A DNA stretch of 64,000 nucleotides from Ancylostoma caninum (lineage: Eukaryota > Nematoda > Chromadorea > Rhabditida > Ancylostomatidae), in NCBI GenBank assembly GCA_037903475.1, contig JBAJFG010000280.1, positions 1,178,001 through 1,242,000 on the forward strand. Direction: 5' to 3'. The first letter of the stretch is position 1. Each line of letters begins with the position of its first letter. Positions 12,612 through 24,750 of this stretch are shown in pieces. Under the pieces are notes generated by a model. It ran no database searches. It was not told where the DNA came from and was given only the letters and a program-made list of their open reading frames with translations. Both the position numbers and the translations under genes were made by a program.

Positions 12612-12708
12612 TTTTTTTTTGAAGTTTTCGGAATAGCTAGAGTGAATTCCGAAGAAATATTTTTTTGAAGTTTTCGGAATAGCTAGAGTGAATTCCGAAG
12701 AAATACCT
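12612..12708 (+). repeat. Two-copy 48-bp tandem duplication just upstream of a gene
   Basis: The block GAAGTTTTCGGAATAGCTAG and following GAATTCCGAAGAAAT occurs twice in a row. A single diverged copy stands at the matching place in unit A (about 6643-6682). It ends about 20 bases before the start of the gene at 12729. Confidence 0.8.
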
Positions 12709-12728
12709 AGTCGCATTTCGTATTTAGG

Positions 12729-13160
12729 ATGAAAATCTACATCTCCTTCGTCCTTTTTGCTACCATAATCGCAATGGCTTCCGTGCGTTGTACTGCCCGT
12801 CAGTCTGGCAAGCGACCAGCGCTACCGCCTCTAATCATGCCGACAACACCTCCTGAACTTCAAGAAAAGCGGCCGAGATTTGGTCCTCCTTCGCCGAACT
12901 CTCCATTTCAAAAGACGACGACCACGACGACGAAGAAAGCGACTCGTTGGACCTTTCCACCACAATCTCCTGGCCGTCATTCACCTGGCAGTCGAAATCA
13001 GTCGCCAAGCGGTCGCTTTGGTTCGCCAGGTGGTCGCTTTGGTTCGTCGGGTGGTCTTTTTGGTTCTCCAGGCGGTCGTTCACCAGGATCACCTAACGTC
13101 AATGGTCCACGATTTACTTTCCCACCAAATCCATCGCAGCATGGAGGTCTTTGGCGTTAG
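12729..13160 (+). CDS. Small secreted proline/glycine-rich protein B, 143 aa
   Basis: Paralogue of the 100-aa protein at 6702. It starts MKIYISFVLFA with a signal peptide of about 23 residues, then GKRP, PPLIMP, a QEKRPRFGPPSP block, a threonine/lysine run (KTTTTTTKK), and a region of short imperfect repeats based on GGRFGS and SPG. It ends PGSPNVNGPRFTF followed by a short tail with GGLWR. The ATG follows TCGTATTTAGG, as in its partner. A polyadenylation signal AATAAA is at 13188-13193. The two proteins differ mainly by expansion of the central low-complexity repeat. No known domain is recognised. An overlapping frame at 12880-13323 is a shadow of this low-complexity sequence. Confidence 0.78.
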   Translation: MKIYISFVLFATIIAMASVRCTARQSGKRPALPPLIMPTTPPELQEKRPRFGPPSPNSPFQKTTTTTTKKATRWTFPPQSPGRHSPGSRNQSPSGRFGSPGGRFGSSGGLFGSPGGRSPGSPNVNGPRFTFPPNPSQHGGLWR

Positions 13161-13195
13161 AATTCAAAAAATATTACATGGTGATGTAATAAATT

Positions 13196-13870
13196 CTGTC
13201 GTGCATTATAGTCGTTTTTATTCGGAACATGGATCGTGCTTGTCATATTTGTGTTCAGAGTGTTTGGGAATCCCACCAAGCGTGCTCATACCCGTCCTTG
13301 TGCGGAAGCGAAAAAATCAGTAGATCGGTCTTCTCATGCAGTGTGATTCCCACGTCTGTGCTCGACGTATTCAGGAACCCCAGTAGGTACATCTTCACAA
13401 ACACCCAACCAAAATAAGCGAGAAATCAATAAAATCGATAAATTGATGAGCGGTCAAATGCGCCCAAAACGCCTTTCAAATTCGTGTCCAGCATATTGGA
13501 AAACCCCAGTAGACACACCCTCGCCGATCCCTGAGCAAAAGCGACCGAAAATCGATAAAATAAGTAAATCGATACTTGCGTTCAAAATGGTTGTCATATT
13601 CGTGTTCAGCGTATTGAAGAACCACAGCATATGTGTCCTCACCGATCCCCGGTCAAAAATAGTGGAAAATCGACAAAACCGATACAAGCGATAAGCTAAT
13701 CGATAAAACCAGGTCAAAAGTAGCCTATGACCTCCGCCGGCCTCTGGGGGATCCACCTGCAAATATTGGTCCGGATCGGTTAATGCTCCGCGATTTCTAT
13801 TTGGAACATACAAACGTACAAACATACGTACACACAAACGCACAAACACACAAAAACACGAAACTTTTAT
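13196..13870. repeat. Minisatellite array of about 110-bp units with CA-rich tail (copy 1)
   Basis: About five diverged units share GTCATATTCGTGTTCAGC, GAACCCCAGTAG, CACCGATCCC and AAAATCGATAAAA. They are followed by a conserved non-repeated block (GACCTCCGCCGGCC, CGCGATTTCTAT) and an ACAAAC-rich tail ending ACTTTTATATATA. The same order is found at 22600-23245; 28440-28950 is a weaker copy. Confidence 0.75.
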
Positions 13871-16404
13871 ATATACAGACGAGAATGAGGACTACCAATA
13901 TGCAAATATTTAAGGTTAAGCGAATACGATAAACTCACTCTATAAAAATAGACACACTCTCAAGTATAATGTCAGCAACCTGTGTTAACAACATAAACTA
14001 TAATATAATCATTAGAATTGCACAAACCCACCAGAAAGTGAGAAGCTCTTGGAAGCACGAGCCATCTTGCGAGTTGCTTGGATGATTTCAGAGCAGTACT
14101 CACGGAAATTTTTGGGTTGAAGATCTCGAGGTATATCGGGGTTTTTAGGGACGATGAATTCATCGACAACGATAAAGTAGCGTGAAACACGCGAAAAAAC
14201 ACAGAAAATAATGGAGGTATTTCATGCATGTCCTCAGCACGAACGAGTGCTCCGTGATGGATCCCGCCACGACACCCTGCAAATGGTATGAATTCCACAA
14301 ACCAAGCTCAGTCAAACCACATGCGCACACCCTGTCAACGGCGTTAGCTGGCGCGGCGAAACCCATTTGTCCACAGCGGCAGATGTGTCCACGGCATTTA
14401 GGCGGCCATTTACGGCGTTCAACTTATTGTTGCGGCCCGGTTTATGGTAAGCGACTTATTGCAGAAGTGAGAGTGCTGCCTCTAATTGATAGACAAGGAA
14501 GGTCGTCTTTGGCAAACTATTCTGATCACGTCGTGTGGTGATATATTTTCATCGTGTTGACTGCCGGTTGGTAAAGATTTATGAGGTACAGCGATTGACT
14601 TACCCATCAACAATGGCTAGTAGAGCAGTGCATCAAGAAAGATGTGCAGGTTACAAAGTGACGCTCGTTGCATCAACTTCACGAATTTATCCCAGCAGAA
14701 GAATGGTGTACAAACTTCATTAACATCGGTGGTATGGATGTGCCAATGGGGAAACACAAAGGTGTGGACATGCGCTAATAACGCATTGGTACCACGAATT
14801 CGAGATCGCTCAACGGACAGAACAATGAAGAAATGTTCCGATGTTATTCTTAACTTTCTTCTCAATATACATACACTTCTACCGTTCATTATCATCAAAC
14901 CCCCAATGGAAGAATGGGTAATATATCGACCGATTTCATCTGTCACTAACATCTCTCATCAGACCATCGACGAATAGTTCATGGGCACAAACATCAAAAC
15001 GCGTATAGAAACACGGGAGTTGTAGAAAAAACTTGGATAAGTAGAGGATTTGGACGGATTTGTGGGAATTTACTGTCAACGGAAGTGGCAGTGATTTTGA
15101 AGAGAAACCAACAAACTAGGATAATTGCAAATGATTGCCTTCCGCTAACATCCGTAATATTCTCACTGAAGTGAGCTCGTAACAGATCTGAATCGACAGA
15201 ATACCAGTGAAGGGGACGAGCCCGAACAGCGGTGTTTAGCGATGCGCCTTGAGTGACTATCGAAGTAACAACCAAACTTCCGCGAATCTCTTCAGGGGTA
15301 GCATTATGATACAATATGTTTGTTGTCATTCGTTCATTTTGTGTGCTGTGTTATTGTTTATTTTCCATTTGTTGCTCATTTCTATGCCATTTCACATCTT
15401 CTTTCTTTCTAAGGTTGCCTTTACTTCGTCATTGTAGTCAAGATTTGATTGTTAATCTACTCCTTGTTCAACAGAGGCCTCTGTCGCATAATTCGAGCTA
15501 CCTGCACATTTTTCGGCTTGGCTTTACCGATTGTTCCTCCGCCAGGAAGTTCGTTGAGACCGCGAAATGGTCGTGCTGCATCCCACCTTTCTCGAACTTT
15601 GTGGGAGTTGTGTGTTTTTCTCTGTGTTCCCTCCACTCTTTTATTGGCTATCTTTATTTTACATATTTCACCTCATATATATTTGTTGGACCAAGCCATC
15701 TGATGCATTCTGTACATTCACTCTATTTTATAACGCTACAGAGAGGTGTTTGGTAAGTATTGTTCTAATTAATGCATACAGAAACTTCCATCCGAGATTG
15801 CAGCTCTAATCAGGATCAGCTTATTTGATGAAGTATAAATGCTCATCTCAGCACTCAACCAAGATACTACGTAGATCACGTTTAGAATACGTCCCCCACT
15901 TATTTGAAAGCGCTGTTCATGTCACAACATTTTTCCTCTTGGGAAAGCACCAACAGGGAGCCACTACAAAATTGGAAAACAGAACAAATTCCAATGCCTT
16001 TTTCCCCTACTGATGAGTGCAGAAAAGGCATATTCCTTAGTTTAGAATACGTATAAGGGTAATGCATGAAACGGATACTAAACGTACCAAACACATATAA
16101 ATAACATATCTTTTCCATAATTCCATAACATATCTTTTTAAATTTCTAAAGATTCCTGAAAGTTTCATTACGATGAAAAGGACAAATTTTATAACTAATG
16201 CGTACCAAGTGAACTTAGGGTCATAGTTTTTTCTTTGAGGAAAGTTTGTCGAATTACGCCTTTCATTTCTACCAGATCGAAGCTAAACTGCTATTTTTAT
16301 TTATTCTTGGCCATTTCGAAAACATCATTGGAAGCTATTTCGTTGTATTTTGTAGATAACGTATAGAACCAATACCAGTACCATCTAGTGCTGATCTGCT
16401 TAAT
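13871..16404. other. Intergenic, no gene recognised
   Basis: Several open frames of 60-145 codons exist on both strands (for example 14994-15329 minus and 15316-15756 plus). None shows a recognisable domain or a convincing set of splice sites. AATAAA signals on the minus strand at 16296-16305 probably belong to the protease gene that ends at 16405. Confidence 0.4.
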
Positions 16405-19400
16405 TTATTGAACTGAAAAAAGGCACAATTTAGAACGTCTTTCAGTGTCTTTAATAATACATCCAGTTAGATAGTTAAGTGTACTCACCAAAGCGATACC
16501 GCAGAGTGACAGTCATTGGCTTAGTTTCCTTTGAGTATGTAATTATGGGGACCATGGTTAGATTTGATGGGAGAATTACGCCTTCGTCTTCTCGAGAACA
16601 AAACCTTAATAAGAAATAGAACTCGCAGTCTAAGCAACCAACTCACATGAAGTCTTCTGGAAGCAATTAATTTTTTTTTCATTTAACAATCAGTTCATTT
16701 CCCACACTGCTTAGTCAAGGTATCGTGAACGTACGTACAGTATTTGTTGAGAGAAGTAGTTGGAAAGATTGAACCCTCCACCACGTACGCGCCGTGCGGG
16801 TTTCCTTCTCTTTTTATTAATCGAAAGAGAAAAAGCAAAGGTGCACCATGGAAAATGCATGATGCACAGCACAGCTTTTTCTCAGAAAACAAGTAAATTG
16901 AGGACCTGTAGCCGGTTAGCCTCTGATCATCCTTTGTCTTGATCTCCACTCCAGCCATTGAGCATCCAAGTGCATCGAAGCCGTCGGAAATACTCCCAAC
17001 TTTTACTTCAATTTTCGTTCTGGACGGTGCCTAAGATTATTACCCTAACCGCTACAATAACGAGCAAATTTGTATTCACTACACATGAGCGGCTACAGTA
17101 TTGATCAATGAAAACACTAGCCCGAATCCAGCTAGTGCATGTATCGTACTCGCCCTCCTTCTTACTGCTAATTGTTTCCGTCATTGTTTGCCATTCTTCT
17201 AAAGATGCTGCTACCTGTCCACAATCGCGAGGCTAGAAAACGTTTTGTGATTAGATCTGCTAAAAAAGTACATATATGTATTGCTATTATTACCCTTTCT
17301 TCACAGCGCACACCTCCGTAACCTCTAGGACAGACACACTTGCTGCAGTTCCGTGGATGAGGAAATCCTCCCACCAGGCAGTGTACTGATTTTTCCACTG
17401 GGCAGTTCTCTGGAAAGTACACGTAGTATGAGACAATACAAAATTTGATTCCCCGCCCTTCGTGAGGAGGTGAGTAAGGGGAAAACCGCATTTTTAAGGG
17501 GAGTATTATCATATCCTTGAATAAGTCACAAAGGTGCTACAGTCTATTACAGGGAACGTCAATAACGATTGCACCTCTCCGGACTGGTGCGCCGAACCTC
17601 CCACGCGGCGCGGCCGAATGCCGAATAGCTGGGCGCTGCGGCTGATGGGTGTTGCCAGGATTTCCCTCTTGTTTATAGTTACAACAATGTTTCCTTTATG
17701 TGTCGCCATCTTTGCTGGAATGTATGAGTTAACAAGACGTTCAGTGGCTCATCAGGTGTTTCAGGAAGACGCAGCTTTTGCCGGGTGTCAATAACTTCGG
17801 ACCTGAACGCATGATGAACTGTCTTGACACATTTCATCTGAATATTTCCGTAGAAAAGGGAAAAGGGGTCATAAACCACTGCGACTATAGCAAATTACCT
17901 AGATATCAGCTTCCTAATAGAAACAATGGCGGAAAAACGCTTTTCTCTAAGAAGGTAATGCAATACGACATCTTCCTCAAACTCAAGTAGCAGAACTGAA
18001 GCAGTACTGCGTTGACTTGAACACTTTACCAGAAATGCCCACACAATGAATATGGTCGTAAAAACTAGAGCCAAAAAGAAAACCCAGGCAACATTCACCA
18101 GCCACAGTTTCCAGCAAGGCGGCCGCGCCACGCAAGAGGTGCGGCGCGTCAGTCCGCGGGAGGTGCAATCGTGATTGGCGTTCTCTGTGGCTCACAGAGG
18201 ACGACTGATCCAACTTTGGCCACATTTAGGATCTCATCACGGTGTCGGCCAACTGATCTAATTTTTACCCTTTTTTCGTGTATTTGGTGTAATCCCTTCA
18301 ATTTCAATGTTTTCCTATTGCCATTCAGTGGAATCTCGTTCCAAACGCATCCTGCGCCATCATCCCATCGATGGAACCAGTGCGTTAGTAATTGCAGACA
18401 AAGTTGGATCACCGGCCCCCTTGGAGCTAACAGATCATATCTATTTATCTGCGCCTAGTTTCATTGCAAAAGATATTTGGTATTCTTGCTTAGTGGCTTT
18501 CCGTACATCAAACCATTGTAGTCAAGAAATCCTCCGGACATAGTCGCCTGTTGCTATACCTTTGCATTTAAAGCGTTCATTAACTTCGAGAAGATCCGTG
18601 AACGAGATGAAGGGTGAACCCATAGTTCTGTTGTATTTCTTGTCTGTCGGAATCATTGGTGGATTTGTACCCACAGCGCTACTGAAAAATTATTTTTTCT
18701 GCTTTTTTGTCTTTTTGGCGTAGTTATCTTACTAATGCATAATGCTTCCGTAATCGTAAGGAACTCCTAGGGTATTGTACTCCCTCATCGTTTTCTTTGC
18801 GTACTGCTGGCCATACATCTGAAAATTTTTTTCTCACAGCAGTTTTGCAGAGGATTTTCGAACCTTCACGTTCAATAGCTTACAGTAAGCGTCGATGGCT
18901 GTTGCGCTTCTGCGGCCTCGAGAAGGACGCTGGCGCGCTCCGGAATTGATGCAGTCTGCTGCCTTATGCTATTTGTAGCAGCTTTTCTACCCGATATGGG
19001 AAAAGATCATCAATGTGGGAAGAAAAAGGTCTAGGAATAGCGTTCCGGCGCAGACGACATCAATTCCGGCGCGCGCAGCGCGATTGCGTGGCGTCCTTCT
19101 CGAGGCCGCAGGAGGACCACCGGCATCGACCCTCACTGTAAATATATGTATACCTCAATAAAACGCTGCATCAACTTTGGCTTTCCCTTTGCTTGCTCTA
19201 CCATATCTGGGTATAGGCTTTTGAACTCTCGCTAAACCGCTTCGCTTTATCAGATATCGATGAAGGTGGAAAGATCATCTGAACAATACCCGCTTACCTC
19301 AACGTTCGTCATGTTCACAAAAATGTATGCGTCGCGATCGTGTCTGGACTGAGTGTGCTGAAGTCCTAGCGAATGGCCGACTTCATGAGCAACACCTCCG

Positions 19401-20353
19401 AAATTAGCACAGCTGGCACCAAGCATTAGCTCTCCCACCCCTCTTCTCCCCGTAAAAAAGCAGTCTCCATCGTTGTCCTGCGCCACAGTTACTTTGTTGA
19501 GTGCTGGAAATTTTAAACGTATGCAATCTTAGCACATTGAGTTGGGATACTTATGTGCAGCTTGAGATTAAATTTCATGCCTCCACTGTTTTGTACGAAC
19601 TTGACGCATGTGGCCTTCTCCCAGGCTTCCATAGCTCTTCTGAACAACGTTTCCAGGTCTTCGCCTGCAACGTTCATTTGCAACAGCATTGATGAAACTG
19701 GGAAAGAACAGTTCACTAACTGAGATTGCCCTTGAAATCGTAGTTGATCACCTTCACCTGCTCATTCACGTGGCGCTCATAGCGACTGGGTCGAGTTCTT
19801 GGTTCCTTAAAAAATTACTTTTTAACAGCATAAATCCTATGTGAATTCATTGCCGGATAACCACGTAACATCTCTCTGAAGATAGTGGTTTTTCATGAAC
19901 TTCTGTTGTATGGTCTGTTAGCCCAGGGAGCGCCTCCAGATGGACTTTGTCTACAATCGCGACCACAGTGGTATCGGCCGGCCGATCGGCTGGTTCGATG
20001 GGAGACAGTAGTGAAGTATCAAAGTGGAACGAGTCACACCAAATACATAACAAAACTTACAGAAAAAATGTGTAAAAATAGATCAGAAAAGCCGATCGGC
20101 TGGCCGACACCACTGTGGTCGCAATTGCAGACAAAGCCCACTCAGATGCACTCCTTATGCTAACAGAATCTACTTGCAGTGCGTTGCTCACCTTTACATC
20201 ATCGAAATGTACAGCTATGTTTGGCTATCAAATGTAAAATTTAATGTGTATTACGGGAGGGGGGGGGGGATCGCAAATACTTACAGCTTCTGTGATGCCC
20301 CCGAGTGCAGCTGCGCAAAAACCGAGCAGAAAGGGTAAGAATATGAATCTCAT
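16405..20353 (-). CDS. Astacin (M12A) metalloprotease with EGF and CUB domains, 11 exons, 373 aa
   Basis: Secreted zinc endopeptidase of the nematode NAS type. Minus-strand exons: 20353-20285 (signal peptide MRFIFLPFLL), 19805-19721, 19664-19587, 19503-19298, 18818-18733, 18681-18560, 17409-17294, 17232-17122, 17030-16906, 16604-16489 and 16412-16405; total 1122 bp in one frame. The zinc site reads HEVGHSLGLQHTQSRHDRD and the Met-turn SIMHY, with YDYG just before it. An EGF-like module follows (GGFPHPRNCSKCVCPRGYGG), then a CUB domain from PRDCG with WIR/AP, GVEIKT and GYRFCS blocks. The stretch between signal peptide and catalytic domain is short (about 15-20 residues). The HT in place of the usual HE after the third zinc ligand is also seen in other nematode family members. 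The exon 3 donor (after 19587) is the weakest call. The intron between 17122 and 17030 appears to start with GC. Cuticle or matrix processing is plausible but inferred. Confidence 0.92.
18190..18440. mobile_element. MITE family 2 copy in protease intron 6
   Basis: Ends contain TGATCCAACTTTGG and CAAAGTTGGATCA, with a GTCGGCCAACTGATCTAATT interior shared with copies at 28941-29155, 19908-20170 and 63198-63441. Terminal inverted repeats are diverged. No coding. Confidence 0.65.
18883..19138. mobile_element. MITE family 1, copy 3, in protease intron 4
   Basis: Ends CAGTAAGCGTCGATGGC and CATCGACCCTCACTG, flanked on both sides by TA. Same GGCCTCGAGAAGGACG inner arm as the copies at 7275 and 42968. 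It lies between exons 19503-19298 and 18818-18733. Confidence 0.75.
19908..20170. mobile_element. MITE family 2 copy in protease intron 1
   Basis: Left end GTCTGTTAGCCCAGGGAG and right end ...ATGCTAACAGAATC form an inverted repeat. Inner arms GACTTTGTCTACAATCGCG and CAATTGCAGACAAAG also pair. It carries two GCCGATCGGC palindromes. It fills most of the intron between the signal-peptide exon and exon 2. Confidence 0.65.
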
Positions 20354-20416
20354 TGTGGCCAGAAATGAGGAAGATTTGTGATCGGTGTGAGTCAGCATTT
20401 CCTATTTTATGCTGTG

Positions 20417-20424
20417 TATTTATA
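20417..20424 (-). promoter_or_regulatory. TATA box of the astacin gene
   Basis: On the minus strand this reads TATAAATA, 64 bases before the start codon at 20353. No TTTCAG-like acceptor lies immediately before that ATG, so a conventional TATA promoter with a short leader fits better than trans-splicing. Confidence 0.5.
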
Positions 20425-22599
20425 GGACGCCCCTTATTATTTTTGGATTAGTACTGGTAATCAAAAACGTAAACTTTTTCAGAAGCGCATCAAAGGCCGG
20501 CATGAGCCGGGCTTTCAGACTTGTTCGAGTGATAGCTTCGCTCGCACGATTTTCTTATTTCCATTGGAAGATATTCATGAGGCCGTCAAGAAAGTAAATA
20601 GATTAATTTCTGCGCTTCAATTCTGCTGCTCCCACGTTATGGCATCGGTTTTTACAGGAAGCTGTGATCCCTCCCTCCTATTTCTTCGACTATATCTATC
20701 CCATACAAATTTATAGGGTTAACACCAATGCCCTACATAAGCCTAGTGTTTTTTCCTCATCTTGTCAAATTCTAGTGTAATTGAAGCATCAAATTCTTGA
20801 GCCACGTTTATACCCGCCTCAAGCTGCCGTCATCCTTGCTACATGACCATTCCGTGTACATCGCGCGGCTCTCGAGTAGATCACCCTCCCCCCTCACTAT
20901 TAAATTAACTTCATCTCACAATGTCTTCCTGATCAGTGAAGTTGTCTGCGCTTTTCGGTTGCAATAACACTTAATTCATGATGTCCTCAGAATTCATGAT
21001 ATCTCTAGCCTTGTACTTCGGCTTCTGTCATATGTTCCACCCTATCCATAAGACCCAACTTCATGAATCACCTACCACCCCTCACACCTGCTTTTGGGCT
21101 CAATTTGTAGCATTTCTTCTCGTTAATATTGTGGACAATCAAAGAGTTCACTACTGCTCAGTCCACCACTCCGGTTCTGCTAGGTAAAGACATGGTTAAA
21201 GACATGGTTACTCTCATCTCATTAATGTCTTCCACTGCTGAGTAGGTGAATACGTGTTGAGTCTTGTTTCAAGAATATCTGTGCCCTCTCACTTCCCCAT
21301 AGTCCTTAACGAAAGTTGCGTACGGACGGAGTCACGAAGTGTGAATTATATAGTTTTAGATCTATATATAAAACATGGAAACGCTAACAACCTTTTTTCA
21401 AAAATCTGGACAGCGCATGGGCGCCAAATTCGAACGATAGAAGTGCATCTGTAAGCAAGGTGTTGAAGAAAGGGCCTTGTAAACGTGGGACACCATCCGA
21501 ATAGGGGAGAAGGCCTAGGACACTGCTAACGGGATAGTATGGTGGTACTACTCGACGCGCTGATTCCAACAATGTGCTTGTTATCTGAAAGAACGGTCAA
21601 AAACCTCTACTTTGCTGCTTGGGGTTCTACTTGAACTATTACGCTGTTCGGGCTGCGTTCGTGGTGCACAGTTATCAGAGCTTGTGCGCGAGACAATTAT
21701 TCATTGATTTTATCGATTTTTGGTGTGCTTCGTTCCGGCGTGGTGGAACGAAGTTCATTGGGGTTGTCTGGCATGCTGAACATGCATAAAGGCTTGAGCA
21801 CAGTAAACCCTTGGAAATATACTGGAAAAATCAGTGAATCAATACCTGCGCGCGAAAAGTTCTTCAGTTACGCCAATTACATGGGCCTTGAAGGCAGTCC
21901 AATCGAAATGAAAACTATCGTGGCGTGAACGAAGACAGTTTTCACACCTAATATTTCGATTATCAAACCTACATTTCAACCAGTATGACAAGTCATTTTT
22001 AACATCAAGCAACTAGTATTGGAAAACAACATCAGCATCATTAAAATCAAGAGTACACGAAAGCTGAAATATAATCCTCCGACAAAGAAAACTAGTTTGA
22101 AACAGTGCTCTTGGAGTTGCCACGTACGTGTGATGCCTGAACATTGTCACTACCAAGCTCAAAACAAACAAATGGGAAAAAATCCGAGTAATGGTATTTG
22201 TTACCTCTATACCTTTGTCAGCAATGAGCTCCAATCATCCTTGGATTAGTCGCTCTCATCTGGAAGGTTTTTCAGCAATGAGAGGAGCGTACTGGACCAC
22301 ATCCTTTTAATATGTGCTAGACGGTATGCCCGGCTTCGCTCCGGTGTTCTACTACCCCTGCTATTTCATACTGATGAGGAAATCTGCTACTACCAGTAAA
22401 TCCATTGAAAATGCTCATCATTTTGTGATCAGCATGCTGACGAACCTGAAAGACCCTTATTTAACCGACATATTGGCGAAAAATGAAACTGTGAAGTTAT
22501 TCGGATAATAACTTTATGGAGAAAGCATGACATGTTGCGATCTGCATCTTTGAGAACCTCAGTAAATGCACTCTTATCCCTGAGAAGTGGCGGAAAAGT
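20425..22599. other. Intergenic, no gene recognised
   Basis: Only short frames without recognisable domains are present, for example 21704-21928 plus. I see no splice-consistent exon series. Confidence 0.35.
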
Positions 22600-23245
<646 letters not shown>

Positions 23246-23246
23246 A

Positions 23247-23393
23247 AACTCCAAATGTACGTAGACAAGAGTCGAGATCGCGGCGCGGCTCTCACGGGCA
23301 GAGAACGCAGGCGCACACTATGCTGAGCTCCCATGACTCTGCACAAGAGAGCCGCGCCGCGGTCTCGACTCTTGTCTACGTACATTAGGAGTT
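23247..23393. repeat. Long foldback (about 47-bp arms)
   Basis: Left arm 23247-23293 (starts AACTCCAAATGTACGTAGAC) and right arm 23346-23393 are reverse complements with only a few mismatches, separated by about 52 bases. Arms include GGCGCGGCTCTC. A related GCGGCTCTCTTGGGCAGAG stretch recurs near 28355-28375. It abuts the end of the minisatellite/CA element. Confidence 0.8.
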
Positions 23394-24750
23394 CTCTGTA
23401 TACAGAAGATGTCAAGCAAAATTCTATGGAACGGGTTGGACCGATGTATCCAGAAACTCAAAAACACGTTTTTGATGGCATCTAAAACTTGCTCACCCAA
23501 GAGCTTTCAGAGAGTTGTTTTCATAATTAATTGTCGACAACTTGTTCACCTAAAACCTTGTCGACAACTTGTTTCGCTTTTTTCACTGACAATCTGCGAA
23601 AAGAAGTTATCGAGAAGCTTCTGGTAAAGCAAGTTCAGATGCGATCAGAAACTTCTTTTTGGGGTTCTGAGTAGGTTTTCATTCTATATTAGTTCCCTAA
23701 ACATGGATAACTAGTCATTTGCTCTGGATTCCCAGTCACTCACCTCAACAACATATCTTGTCATGAACAAGGTCGCAACCACATTATTCCTATTTGCGGC
23801 TTGCTGTGGTGGGACTGGCTCAAAGCTTTTTTTCTTTTGAAAATAAGAAAGACATGGGTACTGGCAGTTTTAAGTTGAAAACTTTAACTTTTGAACGATG
23901 ACTTGTTTTCATTGCAGAAAATTAAAGTCGTAATAATTGTTCCATAAAAAAAAAAACAAAAAATCCCCAAATCTCAGTTGGAAGTATACTTACGATTCCT
24001 TGAACTACATAAAGAACGATTCTAATAGATTTCATGCCATTTCAGGAGCTGATCACCGGAGTCTTTCATAGGCATAGCCACATATCCCGCGGTTTTATCT
24101 AGATTTTAGGCTAAAACATCCACAAAACCGTCAAGGATAACGAATCCACACTTTTCTGACCACTATCATAATCCACGTGTCCCTATACCTCTGCACTTTG
24201 TGCTGATTTTGCTGCGGATCACATCAATTATGAAGATGTCCGTTTTCAGCCGGACTTGTCATCGTCGTGATCACTCTCGTTCCCGGGGTGTTTTTTTATG
24301 GCGACAGTGCCGGTTCGTCGTTTTTCCCCGACACGCTCCCATCAATTTGTACCCGAAACCTGCAGTTTCAGTTTCAGACTGTTCGCACCTGTCCATGCAC
24401 ATTTGCTTGCGTTAATGATGAGGTAGATGCACTACGACGTGGTTAGCAGTTTGACAACAGAAATTGCGGGAAGAGCAGGAATTTTGCGTAGGGATTATTG
24501 CGGGGGATAAGCGCGGGAGTAGCCGATTTGCTGCTGAACAGCCAGTAAGGCAAGAATATTCAGACAAAAGTTAAGGGCAGGAACCCCTAACAACAGAACC
24601 TATGCTCTGAATGCGTATTGATCGAGAAAGTGACATAGTTCAAGGTAGGGTAGGTGGTGAAAAATTGTGGTTTAAATGAAGTTGAAATGGAAAATAAAAT
24701 TTTCCTCACAATTGGAAGGCAGTCTTTTTCTTTTCTTCATAGGAGCCTTT

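Larger units (their letters stand above)
8186..13160 (+). repeat. Unit B of the decayed tandem duplication
   Basis: Colinear partner of 3758-7004. It is longer because it holds a hAT-like MITE (9415-9619) and an RTE-like retrotransposon relic (about 11040-12110) that unit A lacks. It ends with the second small secreted-protein gene. Confidence 0.75.

Noticed and set aside
12985..13110. GRFG motifs in the second small protein as FMRFamide-like peptides
   Set aside because: The RFG units are not followed by mono- or dibasic cleavage sites and arise from a glycine/serine repeat.
13196..13870. Regular repeats considered as a CRISPR array
   Set aside because: Units are about 110 bp, diverged along their whole length with no constant repeat/variable spacer pattern, and the DNA is eukaryotic.
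14994..15329. 111-codon minus frame with a fairly protein-like N-terminal half
   Set aside because: No acceptor or trans-splice site before it, no recognisable family and no joinable exon. Kept out for lack of support.
17509..18131. Three minus-strand frames inside astacin intron 6, one with a strongly hydrophobic start
   Set aside because: The hydrophobic one begins with GTG and not ATG, and no convincing splice sites join the pieces or link them to the protease.
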